Assembly: GCA_035652075.1 (NCBI GenBank)
Contig: DASREL010000159.1
Span: 1 to 64,000 of the forward strand
DNA: 64,000 bases
Source of the DNA: Gp6-AA45 sp035652075
GTDB lineage: Bacteria > Acidobacteriota > Vicinamibacteria > Vicinamibacterales > CAVVIG01
Direction: 5' to 3'
Each line of letters starts with the position of its first letter. The stretch's first letter is position 1. The notes under the pieces are model-generated. The model searched no databases. It worked only from the letters and a program-made list of their open reading frames with translations, and had not been told where the DNA came from. Made by a program: the position numbers and the translations under genes. Below are positions 17,483 through 25,142 of this stretch, piece after piece.

Positions 17483-18559
17483 CTACACCTCCGGCTTCGG
17501 CGCGACGTCGTCCGTCGTGCTCAGTTTTTTCGACGCGACGTATCCCGCGCCGGCGAGCGCGCCGATCACCGCGCCGGCGACGCCGGTCGCGATCGGGCTG
17601 ACGCCGCCTTGCGCTGCATGAATGGGCGCATACGTGTCGGGTGGCATCGGGCGTTTGATTTCGACCGTCTGATGGATCGGCATCGTGAAGCCGACGCCTT
17701 TTTCCGTGCAGCCGAAACATGGATGGCCGATGCCGATCGGCCACGCGCCGTCAACCTCGCCGAAGTGCTCCACAGAGCAGTTCGCGTAGGTCACCGGTCC
17801 TTTGCAGCCGAGTTTGTAGAGACAGTAGCCGTTGCGGTGGCCTTCGTCGCCGAACATGTCGGCAAAGCGCCCCGCATCGAAATGCGCGCGACGCGGACAG
17901 TGTTCGTGGACCGTCGACCCATACGCGAATTTCGGACGGTTCTCGCTGTCGAGCGCCGGCAGCGTGCCGTAGGTCGCGTACTGCAACACCGTGCCGAGGA
18001 AGTTGTACGGATTCGCCGGGCATCCGGGAATGTTGACGACCGGCTTCGCTTTGAAGACCTCGTGGACGCCGGACGCGCCGGTCGGATTCGGCTCGGTCGC
18101 CGCGACACCGCCCCACGATGCGCACGAACCGATCGCGATCACTGCACCGGCTTTGCCGGCGACGTCGTTGACGATCTCGAGCGCCGTGCGACCGCCGATC
18201 ATGCAGTAAATCCCGTTCTCCTTGGTGGGAATCGCGCCCTCGACGACGCAGACGTACTTGCCTTCGTTCGCTTTCATCGCCGCTTTCAGCGCCGCTTCAG
18301 CCTGGTGACCGGCGGCCGCGAACAACGTTTCGTGATAATCGAGCGAAATCAGATCGAGGATGAGGTCGTCGACGGCAGGGTGCGACGTGCGCAGCAGCGA
18401 CTCGGTGCATCCCGTGCATTCCTGAAACTGCAACCAGAGGACGGAGGGTTTCTTCCCGCGCTCGGCGGCGAGCAGGAACTGCTCCGCGGCGGCAGGGCCA
18501 AGGCCGATGGCGGCTGCGGCGATCGTGCAGAGACGAACGAAGTCGCGGCGTGACTGCAT
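17483..18559 (-). CDS. hybO: [NiFe]-hydrogenase small subunit (HybO-like)
   Basis: This subunit carries the iron-sulfur relay. A Tat signal (SRRDFVRLCTIAAAAIG) starts the protein, and the proximal cluster lies in ECTGCTESLLR (Cys48, Cys51). Gly rather than Cys lies between these two, and no extra cysteine is seen, so the special [4Fe-3S] cluster of oxygen-tolerant enzymes is absent. Medial and distal cluster cysteines lie in CLYKLGCKGP and GHPCFGCTEKG. A hydrophobic helix near residues 320-340 anchors the C-terminus. I chose the ATG with GAGAGG upstream instead of a TTG 14 codons earlier. It is the first gene of the operon. Confidence 0.96.
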   Translation of the reverse strand: MQSRRDFVRLCTIAAAAIGLGPAAAEQFLLAAERGKKPSVLWLQFQECTGCTESLLRTSHPAVDDLILDLISLDYHETLFAAAGHQAEAALKAAMKANEGKYVCVVEGAIPTKENGIYCMIGGRTALEIVNDVAGKAGAVIAIGSCASWGGVAATEPNPTGASGVHEVFKAKPVVNIPGCPANPYNFLGTVLQYATYGTLPALDSENRPKFAYGSTVHEHCPRRAHFDAGRFADMFGDEGHRNGYCLYKLGCKGPVTYANCSVEHFGEVDGAWPIGIGHPCFGCTEKGVGFTMPIHQTVEIKRPMPPDTYAPIHAAQGGVSPIATGVAGAVIGALAGAGYVASKKLSTTDDVAPKPEV

Positions 18560-18607
18560 GTGCACCTCTCGCTCCCCCCGGATGAAGAACCGTTTGAACA
18601 AACGTTC

Positions 18608-18623
18608 AGCAACCGGAATGCCA
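18608..18623 (-). promoter_or_regulatory. -24/-12 (sigma-54) promoter candidate for the hydrogenase operon
   Basis: The minus strand reads TGGCATTCCGGTTGCT: TGGCA and TTGCT at the exact sigma-54 spacing. Transcription would begin near 18597 and leave a leader of about 38 bases before the small-subunit ATG. A short inverted repeat (GTTTG/CAAAC) follows in the leader. Confidence 0.7.
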
Positions 18624-18700
18624 CGCGAGAGATACGATTTGTTTAAGGTTTTCGGCCGTCGCGTGTGGGCGCGCGCCGGGTTGACGGCGTCAGTGCCGGA

Positions 18701-19450
18701 TTACCGGTAGTTGCGGATGATCGCTGACAAACGCGCATCGACCGTGTCGAGTCGCGTCTTCGCCGCCGCGTGTTGTTCGTCGACCGTCGTCGGGTCGCCG
18801 CCGTGCATGGCGGCAAGACTCGCCGCGATCAGCCCGCGCGCGTCGCCGAGGACGCCCGCGACGCTGTCGCGCGTCGCATCGTCGAGGTACTGGAACGAAC
18901 GCTCCAAGGCGTCAGCCCGCGTCTGCAACACGTGCGTCGTCTCGATCCGGGTTCGCATGGCGGCCGGGTAGGCAGCGCGAGCGCTGTGCGGCCCGTGGCA
19001 GGCGGCGCACATCCGCTCCGCATCCGCCGGCGTCGGCCGAACGGTGACGCCGGCTCCATGACAGGTCATGCACGTCGGCACGCGACTGTCGCCGGCGTCG
19101 AGCAGCACTTGATGAATCGTGTTGCGGTACGCGTTCGCGATCGTCGAGTGACACATCGCGCACGTGCGCGAGAGATTCGCTGGATTGATCGTGCTGAATG
19201 GGCTGACCGCATCCCGCACGCCGCGATGCGCGACCGACGGATGCATCGCGGTCGCATCGCCTCCGTGACACGTCTGACATCCGACCGTCGCGTGCGCGGA
19301 GGTGCTCCACGGCTCGCCGCGATGCGCGTCCGGCATCGGCGCGGCGCCGCGCACGTGACAGGCGACGCATGAGCCCGACGCCTGCTGTGCACGCGCGGGC
19401 CACGTCAACGCCACGAGCATGACGACGATGAAACAGGATGTGCGAAGCAC
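18701..19450 (-). CDS. Secreted pentahaem c-type cytochrome
   Basis: This 249-residue protein has a signal peptide (MLRTSCFIVVMLVALTWPARAQ) and five CXXCH motifs (CVACH, CQTCH, CAMCH, CMTCH, CAACH) in the first 170 residues, followed by a haem-free helical tail with no membrane segment. It should be a soluble periplasmic electron carrier. The start is GTG. It lies upstream of the hydrogenase small subunit on the same strand with a 141-base gap that includes the -24/-12 element, so it is probably a separate transcript. It may accept electrons from the hydrogenase or belong to the envelope cytochrome chain. Confidence 0.88.
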   Translation of the reverse strand: MLRTSCFIVVMLVALTWPARAQQASGSCVACHVRGAAPMPDAHRGEPWSTSAHATVGCQTCHGGDATAMHPSVAHRGVRDAVSPFSTINPANLSRTCAMCHSTIANAYRNTIHQVLLDAGDSRVPTCMTCHGAGVTVRPTPADAERMCAACHGPHSARAAYPAAMRTRIETTHVLQTRADALERSFQYLDDATRDSVAGVLGDARGLIAASLAAMHGGDPTTVDEQHAAAKTRLDTVDARLSAIIRNYR

Positions 19451-19605
19451 GCTTCCACCTTCGCAATCGCCGCGCCGGAGACCGGTGTCACGGTCGGCTC
19501 ATTGAACTATCGCATCCGCAATGGGTTACCTCGGCCCCGTGCACCGCTGTGCAGCGAACGGACTGCGTCGGATCGGCGCACGCCCAAACGAGTCTGTAAT
19601 TCTCG

Positions 19606-20721
19606 TCAGCACTCCTGGTCCACGCCGACGCCTAAAACCGCTTCTGCGCGCGAGTGATGATGCACGCCGGGATGCAGCGCGACCTTCAGCACGCCGTCGC
19701 GCTGATGGCTGAAGAGATCGAACGCCCGTTCGATATCGTCGAGCGCGAAATGGTGCGTCACCAGCGACGACAGGTCGACGCGGCGATGCTCGATCATCGC
19801 CATCAGCCGCCGCATCCGCTCTTTTCCGCCCGGGCACAGCGTTGTGACGATCTTCTGATCGCCGAGTCCGGCATAGAGCGCCTGATAGGGCGCGACGACC
19901 TTGCCCGAATACACGCCGAGGCTCGACAGCGTGCCTCCGGGCCGAATGGCGCGCAGCGCGTTCTCGAACGTCTCCTGCCTGCCGAGCGCCTCGATCGCGA
20001 CATCGACGCCGCGACCGTCAGTCAGACGTTTGATCTCGGCGACGGGATCGCCGTCCGTCGCGCTGAGCGTGACCGTCGCGCCGAATCGGCGCGCGACCTC
20101 GAGCCGGTCTCGAGACGGGTCGATCGCGACGATGAGCGACGCGCCTTTCAGCTTTGCGCCGAGCGTCGCGCACAATCCGATCGGCCCCTGCGCGAACACG
20201 GCGACGCTGTCTCCCACTTTGACGTTGCCGCTCTCGGCGCCCGACAGGCCGGTTGAGAAGATGTCCGGGCACAGCATCACGTCCTCGTCTGCGAGGCCGC
20301 GCGGAATCGGCGCGAGGTTCGCCTTCGCATCCGGCACGAGCAGATACTCCGCCCAGGCGCCATTGATGGTGTTGCCGAACTTCCACCCGCCCAATGCACC
20401 GCCGCACTGCGAGTGCGATCCGTTCAGACAGTAGAAGCACTGTCCGCACGGCGTGATCGCGCCCACGATCACGCGCTGCCCGACGGTGTAGAGATCGTCG
20501 AGCCCGGCTCCGAGCTCGTCGATCACACCAACGGGTTCGTGACCGAGGATCAGCCCGGGTTTGACCGGGTATTCGCCGCGCACGATGTGCACGTCGGTGC
20601 CACAGATGGTGGTGGTGGTGACGCGAATGACCGCCTCGCCCGCTTTCGGACGCGGACGGAGAACTTCCTCAACAGCAATGCGGTCCGTGCCCTTGAACAC
20701 GACCGCTTTCATCGTTTTCAT
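19606..20721 (-). CDS. Zinc-dependent medium-chain alcohol dehydrogenase
   Basis: This MDR-family protein of 371 residues has the catalytic zinc site CGTDVH and GHEP, and a structural zinc loop CGQCFYCLNGSHSQC. The coenzyme-binding domain shows VAVFAQGPIGLCAT in place of the usual GXGXXG. It resembles the isopropanol/threonine dehydrogenase branch. I chose the ATG at MKTMKAVVF, with GGAG upstream; the longer frame before it is repeat-rich. It stands alone between the cytochrome gene and a divergent amidohydrolase gene. The substrate is not known. Confidence 0.92.
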   Translation of the reverse strand: MKTMKAVVFKGTDRIAVEEVLRPRPKAGEAVIRVTTTTICGTDVHIVRGEYPVKPGLILGHEPVGVIDELGAGLDDLYTVGQRVIVGAITPCGQCFYCLNGSHSQCGGALGGWKFGNTINGAWAEYLLVPDAKANLAPIPRGLADEDVMLCPDIFSTGLSGAESGNVKVGDSVAVFAQGPIGLCATLGAKLKGASLIVAIDPSRDRLEVARRFGATVTLSATDGDPVAEIKRLTDGRGVDVAIEALGRQETFENALRAIRPGGTLSSLGVYSGKVVAPYQALYAGLGDQKIVTTLCPGGKERMRRLMAMIEHRRVDLSSLVTHHFALDDIERAFDLFSHQRDGVLKVALHPGVHHHSRAEAVLGVGVDQEC

Positions 20722-20741
20722 ACAAGAACTCCGCGGGGGCC

Positions 20742-20774
20742 GGTGCGAGGTGCGACGTGCGGGGTGCGAGGTGC
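20742..20774. repeat. Tandem repeat upstream of the alcohol dehydrogenase
   Basis: GGTGCGAGGTGC occurs twice at a 21-base period, with a related GTGCGACGTGC between. It is part of the 342-base gap between two divergent genes. The rest of that gap shows only a possible -10 box. Confidence 0.7.
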
Positions 20775-21013
20775 ACCTGGTGCCGGATGCACACGCGTAG
20801 GGTGCATGAACCGCGCCTGGATAAATGACGGCTTTTCGGGACCGCGATACGGGCGATCGCACTCGCAAGCGCCCGTTACGGATGCGATGGCGTTTCAATC
20901 CACATCTCGAGCTCGCCGCGCGCCGGAATGTCCGCGAGCACGGAAGTGAACCTCGCCATCGATCGATCCATGTAAATGCACGACAGGAGACATCGTCCGC
21001 GCGACGCTCACCG

Positions 21014-21019
21014 CTATAA
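21014..21019 (+). promoter_or_regulatory. Possible -10 box before the amidohydrolase gene
   Basis: A perfect TATAAT lies 45 bases upstream of the amidohydrolase ATG in otherwise GC-rich DNA. No good TTGACA-like element is seen 17 bases upstream, so this is a weak call. Confidence 0.35.
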
Positions 21020-21063
21020 TCCCTGCCACTTGTCCCTCACTCCCGGTTTCGGGTGGTTCTGAT

Positions 21064-22443
21064 ATGCATTCTGGCAAGCGGTTCATTCGCTCAGGAGTCT
21101 GGCGCGCAGTCGCGCTGACATCGGTGACGACGCTTGTCGTCGCCACCGGAACAACTCTGTCCCAGACGCCGAGACGCGTCGCCCTGGTAGGCGGCCAACT
21201 GCTGACCGGGTTCGAGGTCCCTCCGATCCACCACGCCGCGATCGTGACTGAGGGCAACACAATCGTCGCGGCCGGGCCGAGTTCCGAGGTGACGATTCCT
21301 GGCGACGCCCAGGTCGTGGACACGAGCGGTCGGACGATGATGCCCGGTCTGATCGAGACGCACGCGCATCTCGTAACGCTCGGTCACGGCGACTACACGG
21401 CGTGGTTCCCGTGGATCGCCGCGCACGGCGGCGACAAGAAGATGACGCAGGTGATGGAGACCGCGGCGAAAGAGCTGCTGTGGGCGGGCGTCACGACCGC
21501 CGTCGATCTCGGAGCTCCCCTTTCGCCCAGCCTCTCGATCCGCGATCGCATCAACAAAGGCGAAATCGTCGGTCCGCACATGCTGATGAGCGGTCCCTGG
21601 ATCTCGCGCGACCAGCGCGGCCCGATGCAGGACGGCTTCGGGGGCGTGAACATCACGACACCCGCCGAAGCAGCGGCGCAGGTTGAGCGGCTGGCGGCGG
21701 CGGGTGTCGATACCATCAAAGCGCACGCCGGCCTGACGCTCGATGACTACAAGGCCATCGTGAAGGCGGCGCATGCGCACGGGTTGAAGGTCCAGGCGCA
21801 CGTGTACGCCGAGCGCGACACCCGCAACGCGCTCGAGGGCGGCATCGACATTCTCACGCACGTGGGATCCGCCGGCACGGCGCCGCCCTACAGCGCCGAG
21901 CTGATTCGCGATATCGTCAACGCGGGCCGGCCCGTCGTGGTGACTGCTGCGCATCGCAGCTGGATCTATCCCGACACCGCAGCGTTTCCGGAGCGGTTAC
22001 AGAACCCGATCCTGAAGCAGCTTTACCCGCCCGACGTTTACGAAGAGGTGCAGCACTCGCTGAAGAACTGGTGGGCGCTCGCCTACTTCGCGCGAACCGA
22101 TCGCGAGATGTCGTATCGCGAACGTGGCGTCAAGCAGTTCATCGAATCGGGCGCCGTGATGGGCATGGGCACTGACAGCGGAACGCCGATGAACTTCCAC
22201 AGTGAAGCGCTGTGGCGGGAAATCAAGGTGCACGTCGACATGGGCATGACGCCGTCGCGCGCCATTGGAGCGGCGACGCGCGTCAACGCTCAGATCATCG
22301 GCAGGGGTCGGGAAACCGGCACCATCGAGCCGGGTAAACACGCCGACATCATTGTCGTCGACGGCAATCCGTTATTCGACATCGTTGCGCTGTCGCGCGT
22401 CGAAATGGTTATGAAGGACGGCGTGATCTATGGTCACCGTTGA
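21064..22443 (+). CDS. Secreted metal-dependent amidohydrolase
   Basis: This 459-residue protein begins with a signal-peptide-like segment (RAVALTSVTTLVVATGTTLSQ). Metal ligands of the amidohydrolase fold are visible: ETHAHLV near residue 98, a lysine in DTIKAHAG, QAHVYAE, and Asp in MGTDSGTP near 361. The C-terminal GTIEPGKHADIIVVDGNPL is the standard end of imidazolonepropionase/prolidase-like members. Many acidobacterial secreted members act on dipeptides or xenobiotic amides. The next gene starts inside its last codons. The substrate is not determined. Confidence 0.9.
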   Translation: MHSGKRFIRSGVWRAVALTSVTTLVVATGTTLSQTPRRVALVGGQLLTGFEVPPIHHAAIVTEGNTIVAAGPSSEVTIPGDAQVVDTSGRTMMPGLIETHAHLVTLGHGDYTAWFPWIAAHGGDKKMTQVMETAAKELLWAGVTTAVDLGAPLSPSLSIRDRINKGEIVGPHMLMSGPWISRDQRGPMQDGFGGVNITTPAEAAAQVERLAAAGVDTIKAHAGLTLDDYKAIVKAAHAHGLKVQAHVYAERDTRNALEGGIDILTHVGSAGTAPPYSAELIRDIVNAGRPVVVTAAHRSWIYPDTAAFPERLQNPILKQLYPPDVYEEVQHSLKNWWALAYFARTDREMSYRERGVKQFIESGAVMGMGTDSGTPMNFHSEALWREIKVHVDMGMTPSRAIGAATRVNAQIIGRGRETGTIEPGKHADIIVVDGNPLFDIVALSRVEMVMKDGVIYGHR

Positions 22444-23164
22444 CGCTCCTGTCGTACGAACGCGGCCGAATCAGCGATCGATCGACCGTGCGTTTTATGT
22501 CGGGATGGCCGTCGCGGCGGTCGTAACGGTGTTCGTCGGCTTTGCGCAGACGTACTTTCTGCGCCCGCACTTCGTGTCGCAGCCACTGCCGCTGTACCTC
22601 CATGTTCACGGCCTCGTCTTTACGGCATGGATCGCCGTGTTCGTTGCACAGACGGCGTTGGTTGCGGCGCGCCGCGTGGACATACACCGTCGTCTCGGCT
22701 GGGCAGGCGTCGCCGTCGGCGCGCTGATGGTCATCATGGCGGTCACGGCTGGGATTCTGTCGGGACGGCGCGACGTTGCGGCGGGCCACGAGGATGCCGC
22801 CTTGAGTTTTCTGACGACCCCGTTCTTCGACATCGGCGTGTTCCTCGTCCTGACGACGGCCGCGGTCCGCTATCGCCGCGAGCCCGAAATGCACAAGCGG
22901 CTCATGCTCCTGGCCACGATCAACATTCTCGACGCGCCGATTTCTCGCTGGCCGCTGGCCATCATGAGCACGTTGCCGTGGCTGTACGTCCTCGTGACCG
23001 ACGTGTTCGTGGTGATCGCCATCGTCTACGACCTCGCATGGCGGCGGCGCGTCCATCCTGCGTACGTGTGGGGGGGAATGTTGATGCTGGTGGGCCAGTT
23101 TTCACGTGACGTGATCGGGCAGACCGCTGCGTGGCACTGGTTCGCGCGGTTGCTCATCGGCTGA
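22430..23164 (+). CDS. Integral membrane protein of unknown function
   Basis: This is a 244-residue protein with about seven hydrophobic segments. Conserved-looking histidines in LHVHGLVFTAWIAVFV and VDIHRRLGWAG suggest a haem- or metal-binding membrane family of the DUF2306 type, but I cannot name it securely. The ATG overlaps the amidohydrolase stop by 14 bases, so the two are probably co-translated. A strong inverted repeat lies downstream. A relative with the same layout (a hydrophobic protein of similar length with a TLHRTSG motif) lies at 57.5 kb. Confidence 0.75.
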   Translation: MVTVDAPVVRTRPNQRSIDRAFYVGMAVAAVVTVFVGFAQTYFLRPHFVSQPLPLYLHVHGLVFTAWIAVFVAQTALVAARRVDIHRRLGWAGVAVGALMVIMAVTAGILSGRRDVAAGHEDAALSFLTTPFFDIGVFLVLTTAAVRYRREPEMHKRLMLLATINILDAPISRWPLAIMSTLPWLYVLVTDVFVVIAIVYDLAWRRRVHPAYVWGGMLMLVGQFSRDVIGQTAAWHWFARLLIG

Positions 23165-23209
23165 GCCGCATCCTCCTATTGAACGCAGACGCAGACGATC
23201 GCGGCAACA

Positions 23210-23247
23210 GAATGCAAATTGCCAAACGGGATTTAGCAATTTGCATT
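23210..23247. terminator. Bidirectional terminator-like inverted repeat
   Basis: AATGCAAATTGC and GCAATTTGCATT form a 12-base perfect stem around a 13-base loop, followed by TTGCATTC. It lies between two converging genes, where a terminator is expected. The AT-rich arms differ from the base composition nearby. Confidence 0.6.
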
Positions 23248-23273
23248 TTGCATTCAGCACTTCCAGTTCTTTG

Positions 23274-23723
23274 TCAGTTCCGCTCGGTCCCGCGCTGCAG
23301 CGGAAGGTGGTTCACGCCGCAGCCGTCGATGCCGTCGTCGCCGGTCCACTTCGGCGTGCCGTCGGCGTTACGCGCGACGAGGAGGCTCTCGCCTTTCTGG
23401 ACCGACTTTGCCCAGATCGAGACGTTGCCGTCGACCGTCACCTTCGAGCCGATGATCGTGACTTTGTCGTCGGCAAAGAACCAGAAGTTCTGCATCCCGA
23501 CGTACATCGCCGGCGCGAGGTGCACGCTGACGATCTTGCCGTCGTCCTGCTTCAAGTCGAAGTGGACGCCGACGCTGCCGTCCGCAGCCGGGAAGCTGAC
23601 GACGGTCTTGATCGAGCCGGCGAACGTTTTCTCGGTTGCGCGGTCGTACTTGGTGCCGGTTTGCGCGCCGAGAAACACCGATGACACGACGATGAGGACG
23701 CCGCTAATGAACTGGCGAGTCAT
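23274..23723 (-). CDS. Small secreted protein of unknown function
   Basis: This is a 149-residue protein with a signal peptide (MTRQFISGVLIVVSSVFLGAQ) followed by a beta-rich domain rich in Lys, Asp and Val (TFAGSIKTVVSFP, VHLAPAMYVGMQNFWFFADDKVTIIGSKVTVDG). This looks like an OB-fold periplasmic domain related to YgiW or DUF5666 proteins, though not securely. AGGAGG precedes the ATG. It is the last gene of the feoB-feoA-radical SAM operon and overlaps the radical SAM gene by 20 bases, so it may act with metal or cofactor handling. Confidence 0.8.
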   Translation of the reverse strand: MTRQFISGVLIVVSSVFLGAQTGTKYDRATEKTFAGSIKTVVSFPAADGSVGVHFDLKQDDGKIVSVHLAPAMYVGMQNFWFFADDKVTIIGSKVTVDGNVSIWAKSVQKGESLLVARNADGTPKWTGDDGIDGCGVNHLPLQRGTERN

Positions 23724-24870
23724 GACGAACCTCCTGAAGGCGGACGACTTTTGAATCGAGATCGGGACGATAGGTGCAGAACGGTTCTTCGGCGAGAAAC
23801 GAGCCGGTCGCCGCATACGCGCGCGCACGGCAGCCGCCGCAGATGGAGATGTACCGGCAGTCGCCGCACTTTCCTTCGTACGCTTCGGGATTGCGGAGCT
23901 GCCGGAACATGTCCGAGTTGTTCCAGATGTCGGCGAACCGCTGCACGTTCGTGTCGCCGGCGCTGACCGGGAGATAGCCGCACGGGTAGACGCGGCCTTC
24001 GTTCGACACGAAGCAGACGCTCGTCCCCGCGAGGCAGCCGCGCGTCATCGCCGACAGCGCCTGGTGGCCACCAGGGTGTCCCATCATTTGCGGCGCGGCC
24101 TTCGCCTTGGTTCCCGGAGCGATGAACGTGCCGCTGAAGTCGCCTTGGGCGCGTTCGTTTTCGAGGCGCTGCGCGCGGATGCGGTAATAGTGCGGCGCGC
24201 ACGTCGCCTTGAGATCCAGCGGGCAATCCTTCGACTGGGCGTCGAACCATCGGAGCACGCGCTCGTACTCGTCGGCCGGCAGCATTTCGGTCGGCGCGAT
24301 CTCGAGCCCGCAGCCGACCGGCACGAGCATGAACAGATGCAGCGCGTCGGCCTCGTGCTTCAGCGCGAGGTCGAGCAGTTGATCGATCTCGTGCACGTTG
24401 TGCTTGGCGATCGTCGAGTTGATCTGTATCGACACACCCTCGGCGCGCAGATTCCGAATCCCGCGCAGCGCCAGCGCGTGCGAGCCCGGCAGTCCCCGAA
24501 AGCGATTGTGCGTCGCTTCGGTCGCCGCATCGATGCTGATCGCGACCCGCGAGAACCCCGCGTCCGCGATCTTCGCCGCGACCTTCTCGGTGACGAGTGT
24601 GCCGTTGGTCGCGAGCGCCATCCGGAAGCCGCTCTCGACACCGTACTGTCCGATGTCAAAGAGATCGGGACGGAACAGCGGCTCGCCGCCCGACAGCACC
24701 ATCACCGGTTTCGCGACTTCGGCGATCGCGTCGATCAGATCGAGCGCGCGATTCGTGTTCAGCTCGGTCGGACCGACTTTGCGCTGGGGCACGGCGCGGC
24801 AGTGCTTGCACGTGAGGTTGCACGCTTTCGTCGTTTCCCAGAACACCAGGCGCAGTGATGGCGTGATCAT
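23704..24870 (-). CDS. Radical SAM/SPASM protein resembling haem-synthesis enzymes (AhbD/NirJ-like)
   Basis: This 388-residue protein has the radical SAM cluster motif CNLTCKHC near residue 17 and a C-terminal SPASM domain with CLAGTSVCFV, YPCGYLP, and CGDCRYISICGGCRARAYA. The start LRLVFWETTKACNL and GGEPLFRPDLF are typical of AhbC/AhbD/NirJ, which work on sirohaem-derived porphyrins, and of peptide-modifying relatives. It follows feoB and feoA in one operon, which couples Fe(II) uptake with a possible haem-making step. No peptide substrate gene is seen next to it, apart from the small secreted protein. Confidence 0.88.
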   Translation of the reverse strand: MITPSLRLVFWETTKACNLTCKHCRAVPQRKVGPTELNTNRALDLIDAIAEVAKPVMVLSGGEPLFRPDLFDIGQYGVESGFRMALATNGTLVTEKVAAKIADAGFSRVAISIDAATEATHNRFRGLPGSHALALRGIRNLRAEGVSIQINSTIAKHNVHEIDQLLDLALKHEADALHLFMLVPVGCGLEIAPTEMLPADEYERVLRWFDAQSKDCPLDLKATCAPHYYRIRAQRLENERAQGDFSGTFIAPGTKAKAAPQMMGHPGGHQALSAMTRGCLAGTSVCFVSNEGRVYPCGYLPVSAGDTNVQRFADIWNNSDMFRQLRNPEAYEGKCGDCRYISICGGCRARAYAATGSFLAEEPFCTYRPDLDSKVVRLQEVRHDSPVH

Positions 24871-24884
24871 GACCCGCGTCTCCT

Positions 24885-25142
24885 CTAGATGGGTCGCACG
24901 AGAATGGCGGCGGCCACTCCGCGTTCGACGGCGAGTTCCGTCTGATCGCAGAGAAAGACGACGCCGGGAAATGTCTGCAGCACGGTGACGCTGGCGCCGG
25001 GCGTCACGCCCAGCGCCAGCAGGCGATCCGTTCGCCCCCCCGCGTGCGAACGGATCTCGACGATCGTGCCGACGGCGCCCTCGGCCATCGATGCCAACGC
25101 GCGGACGCCGTTAGAACTGAACACCAAACGTACGGAGCACAT
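24885..25142 (-). CDS. feoA: FeoA-like ferrous iron transport accessory protein
   Basis: This is an 85-residue SH3-like domain with GAVGTIVEI, RLLALGVTPGASVTVLQTFPG and CDQTELAVERGVAAAILV, typical of FeoA. The first ATG lies within the end of feoB (32-base overlap); a start 18 codons later (MAEGAVG) would also give a complete FeoA domain and not overlap. It should bind the cytoplasmic G-domain of FeoB. The gene order feoB then feoA is the reverse of E. coli. Confidence 0.88.
   Translation of the reverse strand: MCSVRLVFSSNGVRALASMAEGAVGTIVEIRSHAGGRTDRLLALGVTPGASVTVLQTFPGVVFLCDQTELAVERGVAAAILVRPI

Noticed and set aside
19451..19480. A possible -24/-12 element before the pentahaem cytochrome
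   Set aside because: Only CGGCG matches at -24 and it would place the transcript start at the start codon.
20742..21060. A regulatory RNA in the gap between alcohol dehydrogenase and amidohydrolase genes
   Set aside because: I see only repeats and one possible -10 box; no conserved riboswitch-like fold is recognisable.
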